Positions 59,420 through 64,000 of a stretch of DNA of 64,000 bases are shown here, one piece after another. Every line of letters begins with the position of its first letter. Positions within the stretch are counted from its first letter, which is position 1. The position numbers and the translations under genes were made by a program. Source of the DNA: an uncultured Mycobacterium sp. (GTDB lineage: Bacteria; Actinomycetota; Actinomycetes; Mycobacteriales; Mycobacteriaceae); the NCBI GenBank assembly GCA_900078375.1, contig FLQS01000001.1:215319-279318 (forward strand). Direction: 5' to 3'. A model generated the notes under the pieces. It was not told the DNA's origin. It was given only the letters and a program-made list of their open reading frames with translations, and did no database searches.

Positions 59420-60556
59420 GTGGACCTGCCGTGCCCCGACACCGACACTCCGCACCTGGCCGATGTGGTGCCGTCGGTCCTGGCTGCGATGGGGGTTGCC
59501 GGATTCGAACCGCGCATCGGTCTGCCGGAGCCTGTCGTCGGGGCTTGCGTCCTGCTGATCGACGGCCTGGGTGCCGAACTTCTGGACGCCCATGCCGACG
59601 ATGCCCCGGTGCTGGCCGGGCTGCGCGGCCGCAGCCTGCACGTGGGGTTCCCCTCCACCACTGCGGCCGGGCTCGCCGCGGTGGGCACCGGGTGCCAGTC
59701 TGGTGGACACGGGATGGTCGGCTACTCGTTTCGGCTGCCCGACGTCGGAGTCATCAACGCGCTGCGGTGGCGCCCCCATCCCTGGGGTGAGGATCTGCGG
59801 GACTCGTCGGTGCCCGAGCAGGTGCAACCGCTACCCACCACTTTCGAGCGGGCGGCGTCGGCAGGCATGGCGGTCAGTGTGGTCTCGGGTGCGGAGTTCA
59901 CCGGCTCGGGCCTGACCCGGGCAGTGTTGCGCGGCGGGCGCTACGTCGGCGTGCACGGTCTCGGTGACCTGGCCACGGCGGTCGGCGCCGCAGTCGCCGG
60001 TGGTGGCTTCTGCTACGGCTACCACGCGGACCTCGACCTCATCGGCCACGTCTACGGGCCGGGTTCGCCAGCCTGGCGGATGCAGCTACGACAGGTGGAC
60101 CGGCTGGTGGAGTCCGTCGTCGAAGGGCTGCCGTCCGGCGGCCTGCTCGCTGTCGTGGCCGACCATGGCATGGTGGCCGTCGACAGTGCGGCGATCATCG
60201 ACATCGACTCCGCTGCACAACTTCTCGACGGTACGACTGCCATCGGCGGTGAAGCTCGCGCCCGTCATGTCTATGTGCGCGACGGCGCGGCTGCTGACGT
60301 TCTCGCCGGGTGGCGGGAGTCGTTGGCAGACCATGCCTGGGTCGTCTCTCGCGACGAGGCGATCGCCGCCGGCTGGTTCGGCAGTGCTGTCGACGACCGG
60401 GTGCGCCCGCGCATCGGTGACGTGGTGGCCGCCACCAAAGGTCAAGCCGCACTGGTGCGGCGGACCGTCGAGCCCATGGAGTCCGCGCTGATCGGCCACC
60501 ACGGATCGTTGACCAGCGCCGAGCAGCGGGTGCCGCTGTTGTTGGCCTACGGCTGA
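59420..60556 (+). CDS. Alkaline phosphatase-superfamily phosphodiesterase/nucleotide pyrophosphatase
   Basis: A 378-residue protein. Metal and nucleophile features of the NPP type are ACVLLIDGLGAELL (first metal Asp), GFPSTTAAGLAAVGTG with the Thr nucleophile, YGYHADLDLIGHVYGPGS and VVADHGMVAV near the C-terminal His ligands. It probably hydrolyses a phosphodiester or nucleotide pyrophosphate. There is no signal peptide. Its last 10 bp overlap the convergent nitroreductase gene. It shares the modA strand, so it may be co-transcribed. Confidence 0.88.
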   Translation: MDLPCPDTDTPHLADVVPSVLAAMGVAGFEPRIGLPEPVVGACVLLIDGLGAELLDAHADDAPVLAGLRGRSLHVGFPSTTAAGLAAVGTGCQSGGHGMVGYSFRLPDVGVINALRWRPHPWGEDLRDSSVPEQVQPLPTTFERAASAGMAVSVVSGAEFTGSGLTRAVLRGGRYVGVHGLGDLATAVGAAVAGGGFCYGYHADLDLIGHVYGPGSPAWRMQLRQVDRLVESVVEGLPSGGLLAVVADHGMVAVDSAAIIDIDSAAQLLDGTTAIGGEARARHVYVRDGAAADVLAGWRESLADHAWVVSRDEAIAAGWFGSAVDDRVRPRIGDVVAATKGQAALVRRTVEPMESALIGHHGSLTSAEQRVPLLLAYG

Positions 60557-61212
60557 GCCGCGCCGTGGGGGTTCAGCAGGTCGTCCGCGGGTGCATCCCA
60601 GCGGTCGAGGTTCACTGCCGCCGATAGGGGGCGTCGCCGAAGCGGCCCGTGCCTGCCGCGCGGCCAGCCGACGACTACGTGGCCGGCGATCAGCCAACCG
60701 TCGGGCACCCCGACCGCCTCGCGCAGCAGTTCGGCCCCGCCGTAGGAAGCCCACCCGGTCGGGCACGCTCCGAGGCCCTGCGCCCGGGCGGCCAGCAGGA
60801 AGTTCTGCATCGCCGGGAAGATCGAGCCACCCAGCAGTAGCTCCGAGGCGGTCGGATAGTGCTGCTGGGCGAACAGTACGGAGGTGAATTCGCCTGCCCG
60901 GTCGTGCAGTTCGTAGGTGGCTCGGTTGTTACGGGCTTGCCTGCTGGAGTCGTCGGGTGCGGGCCTGCTCATGCCGTACACCGGTTCGATGACCTGCAGC
61001 GCACGCGCCGCCGCTTCGGCAACGACCGCGCGCTGTTCGGGTGAGCGCAGCACCACGAATCGCCAGCCCTGCGCGTTGGCTCCCGAAGGCGCCCAGGTGG
61101 CGGCCTGCAGGCAGCGGCTCAGCGTCGCGTCATCGACGGGTTCGGAGGTGAACCGCCTGATCGTTCTGGCGGTCGACATCGCGTCCCAGATGTCGCTGCT
61201 GGTGGCCTTCAC
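60547..61212 (-). CDS. Nitroreductase family FMN protein
   Basis: A 221-residue protein from GTG 61212, whose GTGA overlaps the GGDEF protein stop. FMN-binding features are RTIRRFTSEPVDD, AATWAPSGANAQGWRFVVL, and GSIFPAMQNFLLAARAQGLGACPTGWASYGGAEL with GHVVVGWPRGRHG near the end. It reduces nitro or quinone-type compounds with NAD(P)H. The coupling with a diguanylate cyclase gene suggests joint expression. Confidence 0.9.
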   Translation of the reverse strand: MKATSSDIWDAMSTARTIRRFTSEPVDDATLSRCLQAATWAPSGANAQGWRFVVLRSPEQRAVVAEAAARALQVIEPVYGMSRPAPDDSSRQARNNRATYELHDRAGEFTSVLFAQQHYPTASELLLGGSIFPAMQNFLLAARAQGLGACPTGWASYGGAELLREAVGVPDGWLIAGHVVVGWPRGRHGPLRRRPLSAAVNLDRWDAPADDLLNPHGAAQP

Positions 61213-62525
61213 CACGCAGACTCGCGAAGCCGGGCCTTGTGCCGATACATGTCGATGTCGGCCCTGCGGATCAGTTCCTCGGCATCGTCGGTTTGGCCCC
61301 AGGTCCATCCCATGGATGCGGTGACGTGGAATTCGTCGGCGTTGACGGCGTACTCACCGGTCATCGCCGAACAGACGGTCGCGGCCAGGTCAGCGACGTC
61401 GGCGATCCTGGCAGCCCCGAGGACGAGGATGACGAACTCGTCGCCGCCGAGGCGGTAGACCGAATTCGGCTCTTGTACAGCGTGACTCATCCGTCGGGCG
61501 ACTTCGACGAGGACGCCGTCGCCGGCTGCGTGCCCGTGCAGGTCGTTGACCTGTTTGAAACCGTCGAGGTCCATGAAGACCAGCCCGAGCGGGGCGGTCG
61601 GCTCGCTCGCGCGAAAACGCTCGACTCGGGTGACCAGGGCGTGCCGGTTGTGCAATCCGGTGAGCCGATCGGTCGCGACCAACCGGGCGAGTTCGGCTTC
61701 GGCCACCCGACGGGCGGTGACGTCTTGAAATTGGGCGATGATCACGTCGTCGACGCCGTATTCGTGTCCGGGTGCCAGGACTGCGTTGCGCTGCACCCAG
61801 ATCGTGGTCCCGTCGGGGCGTATGTAACGGTGTTCAGCGGAGATGTGGGAAACCTCGCCGGCGACCAGGCGGCGGTGCTCGTCGACCGCTGCGGCCAACT
61901 CGTCGGGGTGCACGAAGTCGCGGTAGGTGGTGCCGGTGAGTTGTTCGGCGGTGCAGCCGACGAGCTGGCACAGCGCAGGATTCACGATCAGAGCCCGGCC
62001 GGTCGTGGTCAGGACGGCCTCGCCGAAGGGCGCATTGGCCATCCTGAGTTGGAAGAGCCGCAACGCCTCGTCACGAGCCTGCTCGGCCTCGACCCGCGCC
62101 GTCACATCGATGGCCTGGACGATGAAGCCCCGCACCTCGCCGTCGACCTCGTCTGGAATATAAGAGGTCTGGAAGGTCCGTCGCGTGCGACGGGTGTCCA
62201 TCAGCGTGGACTCGAACATCTGCGGTTCGCCGCCCAGGGCGGCCTTGACATGCGGCTGGATCCGCTCGAACACAATGTCGCCGACGATCTCGCGCATGTG
62301 TTTGCCGCGGATCTCCTGTGGCGTGAGCCCGGCGTAGTCGAAATACGAATGGTTGGCAAAGACGTTGTGCAGCTGGCGATCCCAATACCCGATCATGGCC
62401 GGCAAGCTGTCGAAGAGCAGCCGGAGTCGGCGAAACTCTTCGGTAGCGTTGAGTGGTTCGTCGGGCGCCACTACGTCCCTCGGGTTGCTGCGGTGTGCTC
62501 GGAGTGCCTGGACTGTTTCAAACAC
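61209..62525 (-). CDS. PAS-PAS-GGDEF diguanylate cyclase
   Basis: A 438-residue protein from GTG 62525. Two PAS domains (about 28-145 and 155-275; LFDSLPAMIGYWDRQLHNVFANHSYFDYAGLTPQEIRG and LFQLRMANAPFGEAVLTTTGRALIV) are followed by a GGDEF domain with DRLTGLHNRHAL and the active-site RLGGDEFVILVLG. An inhibitory RxxD upstream of it is not obvious. It makes cyclic di-GMP in response to a PAS-sensed signal. No EAL domain is present. It is coupled to the nitroreductase. Confidence 0.93.
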   Translation of the reverse strand: MFETVQALRAHRSNPRDVVAPDEPLNATEEFRRLRLLFDSLPAMIGYWDRQLHNVFANHSYFDYAGLTPQEIRGKHMREIVGDIVFERIQPHVKAALGGEPQMFESTLMDTRRTRRTFQTSYIPDEVDGEVRGFIVQAIDVTARVEAEQARDEALRLFQLRMANAPFGEAVLTTTGRALIVNPALCQLVGCTAEQLTGTTYRDFVHPDELAAAVDEHRRLVAGEVSHISAEHRYIRPDGTTIWVQRNAVLAPGHEYGVDDVIIAQFQDVTARRVAEAELARLVATDRLTGLHNRHALVTRVERFRASEPTAPLGLVFMDLDGFKQVNDLHGHAAGDGVLVEVARRMSHAVQEPNSVYRLGGDEFVILVLGAARIADVADLAATVCSAMTGEYAVNADEFHVTASMGWTWGQTDDAEELIRRADIDMYRHKARLRESAW

Positions 62526-62591
62526 TGGCTGTCCAACTTACCGTGCCGCGTGGTTGCCGAGATCGCCGCGTGGCCCGCTACGGTCTGGGTC

Positions 62592-63338
62592 GTGATCGTT
62601 CTGCTTCCGCCATCGGAGACCAAGCGCAGTGGCGGCGACGGCCTCCCGCTGCGGTTCGGTGAACTGGGCAGTCCTGCGCTTGGCCCGCTACGCCGGGAAC
62701 TCGTCGACGAACTCGTCGCGCTGGCCGCCGAGCCTGCCGCGTGCCGTCGCGCGCTGGGTATCTCCCCCGCCCAGGATGCCGAGATCGAACGCAATGCCAC
62801 GCTGCTGAGCTCACCGACGCTGCCGGCGATCAACCGCTATACCGGGGTGCTCTACGACGCCCTCGATGTGGAATCGCTCCGGGGTGCCACCGCCGCCCGC
62901 GCCCGTGCTCGCCTGGCCGTCGGCTCGGCCCTGTTCGGGCTGCTTCGAGCTGACGATCGGATTCCTGCCTACCGGCTGTCGGCCTCGTCCAAACTCCCCG
63001 GCAGCGCGACCCTGGCGTCCCGGTGGCGTCCCGTCTTGGAACCGGTCCTGGCCGAGCTGGCCGCCACCGAGCTGGTGGTCGATCTGCGCTCAGGGTCCTA
63101 CGCCGGGTTGGGCAAGCTGCCCGATGCGGTGCGCGTCGACGTCCTCGCCGAGCATCCCGACGGTCGCCGCACCGTCGTCACGCACTTCAACAAGGCGCAT
63201 AAGGGGCGACTCGCCCGGGTGCTGGCGTCGACCCGGTCCGAACCCGGCGACGCGGCCGCCGTCGCGACCGTGGCGCGCCGGGCCGGCATGCAGGTCGAAC
63301 GAAGTGGCAACGACCTCACCGTCGTCGTCACGGCCTGA
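62592..63338 (+). CDS. YaaA-family peroxide-stress protein
   Basis: A 248-residue protein from GTG 62592. It shows the YaaA (UPF0246) features IVLLPPSETKRSGGDG at the N-terminus and VVTHFNKAHKGRLARVL near the C-terminus. In Escherichia coli YaaA limits DNA damage by lowering free iron during peroxide stress and can bind DNA. It diverges from the GGDEF protein gene. A larger in-frame extension upstream is a shadow. Confidence 0.9.
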   Translation: MIVLLPPSETKRSGGDGLPLRFGELGSPALGPLRRELVDELVALAAEPAACRRALGISPAQDAEIERNATLLSSPTLPAINRYTGVLYDALDVESLRGATAARARARLAVGSALFGLLRADDRIPAYRLSASSKLPGSATLASRWRPVLEPVLAELAATELVVDLRSGSYAGLGKLPDAVRVDVLAEHPDGRRTVVTHFNKAHKGRLARVLASTRSEPGDAAAVATVARRAGMQVERSGNDLTVVVTA

Positions 63339-63357
63339 CCGGTGCCAGGATGGTGGC

Positions 63358-63426
63358 ATGAGCGACGCTCGCGGAGCGAATCAACAGCAGGCACGCGGGA
63401 CCCGAGCCTGCGAGGGCACCGCGTGA
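63358..63426 (+). CDS. Possible 22-aa leader peptide upstream of a methyltransferase
   Basis: An ATG at 63358 opens a 22-codon frame (MSDARGANQQQARGTRACEG) whose TGA overlaps the GTG start of the methyltransferase. The arrangement could couple translation. It may be an untranslated spacer instead; there is no independent evidence for translation. Confidence 0.3.
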   Translation: MSDARGANQQQARGTRACEGTA

Positions 63427-64000
63427 GCACCCGCTGGCAGAAGGCGACGGTACCGCGCGGCGACGACTACGACGCCCGGTGGACATCACTGGCCGAGGCC
63501 GGCCAGAACATCCACGGCGAGGCGGATCTGATCGAAAGCCTGCTGCGTGAATCGAGCGGTAAATCGGTGCTCGATGCGGGCTGCGGAACCGGGCGGGTGG
63601 CCATCGAATTGGCCAACCGCGGTGTGTCGGTGGTCGGCGTCGACTCCGACGCCGCCATGTTGGCCGCAGCGCGGGACAAGGCACCGCAGCTGCGGTGGGT
63701 CGAGGCCGATCTGGCCGATCTGACGGCGACGAAAGTCGACCGCGTCAACCTCGTAGCGCTGGCCGGCAACGTGATGATCTTTCTGGAACAGGGCACTGAG
63801 GCACGGGTGCTCGCTGCCCTGGCGGGACGGTTGACACCGGGCGGACTGCTGGTCGCCGGGTTTTCGCTGCGTCCTGATCGCCTGTCGCTGCAGCAGTACG
63901 ACCAGGCGGCGGACGAGGCCGGCCTACTTCCTGTGGTGCGCTGGGCTACGTGGGACCGCGCGCCGTTCCAGGGCGGTGATTACGCCGTGTCGGTGCACCG
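63423..64000 (+). CDS. Class I SAM-dependent methyltransferase (partial, runs off the end)
   Basis: Starts at GTG 63423 and has no stop before the window end, giving at least 192 residues. SAM motif I is VLDAGCGTGRVAIEL, followed by the acidic VVGVDSDAAMLAAARDKAP and a typical LALAGNVMIF post-I block, then LTPGGLLVAGFSL. The substrate is unknown. The stop of the small frame 63358-63426 overlaps its start. Confidence 0.85.
   Translation, partial: MSTRWQKATVPRGDDYDARWTSLAEAGQNIHGEADLIESLLRESSGKSVLDAGCGTGRVAIELANRGVSVVGVDSDAAMLAAARDKAPQLRWVEADLADLTATKVDRVNLVALAGNVMIFLEQGTEARVLAALAGRLTPGGLLVAGFSLRPDRLSLQQYDQAADEAGLLPVVRWATWDRAPFQGGDYAVSVH

Noticed and set aside
62866..63426. Frame extending the 22-codon leader into YaaA sequence
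   Set aside because: The upstream part is a shadow of the conserved YaaA reading frame; only the last 22 codons could be a separate small frame.
1..64000. tRNA, rRNA, CRISPR array, prophage or complete insertion sequence
   Set aside because: None of the expected structures, repeats or transposase/integrase motifs was seen on either strand by reading.

Overview
The window is high-GC actinobacterial DNA, and the gene content points to a mycobacterium, probably a fast-growing Mycolicibacterium-type species. The evidence is a fatty acyl-AMP ligase, a furA-katG pair, RipD, the MPT53/CcdA pair, an Rv2172c-like MTHFR, a CDP-diacylglycerol hydrolase, a type III polyketide synthase, frequent GTG starts and ATGA/GTGA stop-start overlaps. 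No species is assigned. No rRNA, tRNA, CRISPR array, intact insertion sequence or prophage was seen. Both ends are ordinary chromosome; the last gene runs off the right edge.

Layout. 0-4.4 kb: small membrane protein, F420/PPOX-type protein, AhpD-like protein (all -), Tex (+), truncated DinB-like gene (-). 4.6-6.3 kb: type III PKS plus ICMT-type methyltransferase. 6.4-8.3 kb: a cobalt nitrile-hydratase-superfamily operon that looks most like thiocyanate hydrolase (fused beta/alpha chain, gamma chain with CxLCSC, P15K-like activator). 8.4-14.8 kb: acyl-CoA/lipid genes, a FAAL followed 3 bp later by an exported PheC-like cyclohexadienyl dehydratase, DUF4193 protein and a catalytically dead RipD. 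15-26 kb: membrane proteins, FNT transporter, PucR regulator divergent from mmsA-aminotransferase, acyl-CoA-dehydrogenase-like flavoprotein, glycogen phosphorylase. 26-32 kb: MOSC protein, a MenC-like pseudoenzyme behind an unusual MTHFR, lipoprotein, furA-katG.

The most distinctive stretch is about 32-47 kb, a gas/redox region. It holds a quinol NO reductase (norB) whose stop overlaps a membrane protein with a transposase-like CxxC knuckle, which overlaps an SPFH/stomatin protein. Upstream lie an extra cytochrome oxidase subunit I (ctaD), an orphan sdhB, a ferredoxin coupled to a SufR-like three-Cys regulator, and a cupin. A perfect 25-bp palindrome lies upstream of ctaD, with no recognised regulator. 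The region is gene-poor (several gaps of 0.3-1.0 kb) and has gene scars: a frameshifted second SufR-like regulator and a DUF488 fragment. metE lies inside it behind a probable cobalamin riboswitch.

47.7-64 kb: secreted proline-rich protein, MPT53/CcdA disulfide pair, TetR-DUF1214-sulfotransferase, Mug glycosylase, membrane-anchored Mrr-like nuclease, LLM flavoprotein, STAS protein, YeiH-type exporter coupled to a 46-aa membrane peptide, Cdh, a molybdate HTH-TOBE regulator plus an orphan modA, phosphodiesterase, nitroreductase coupled to a PAS-PAS-GGDEF cyclase, YaaA and a partial methyltransferase. All functional names come from sequence motifs read by eye and recall of families; no database search was run.
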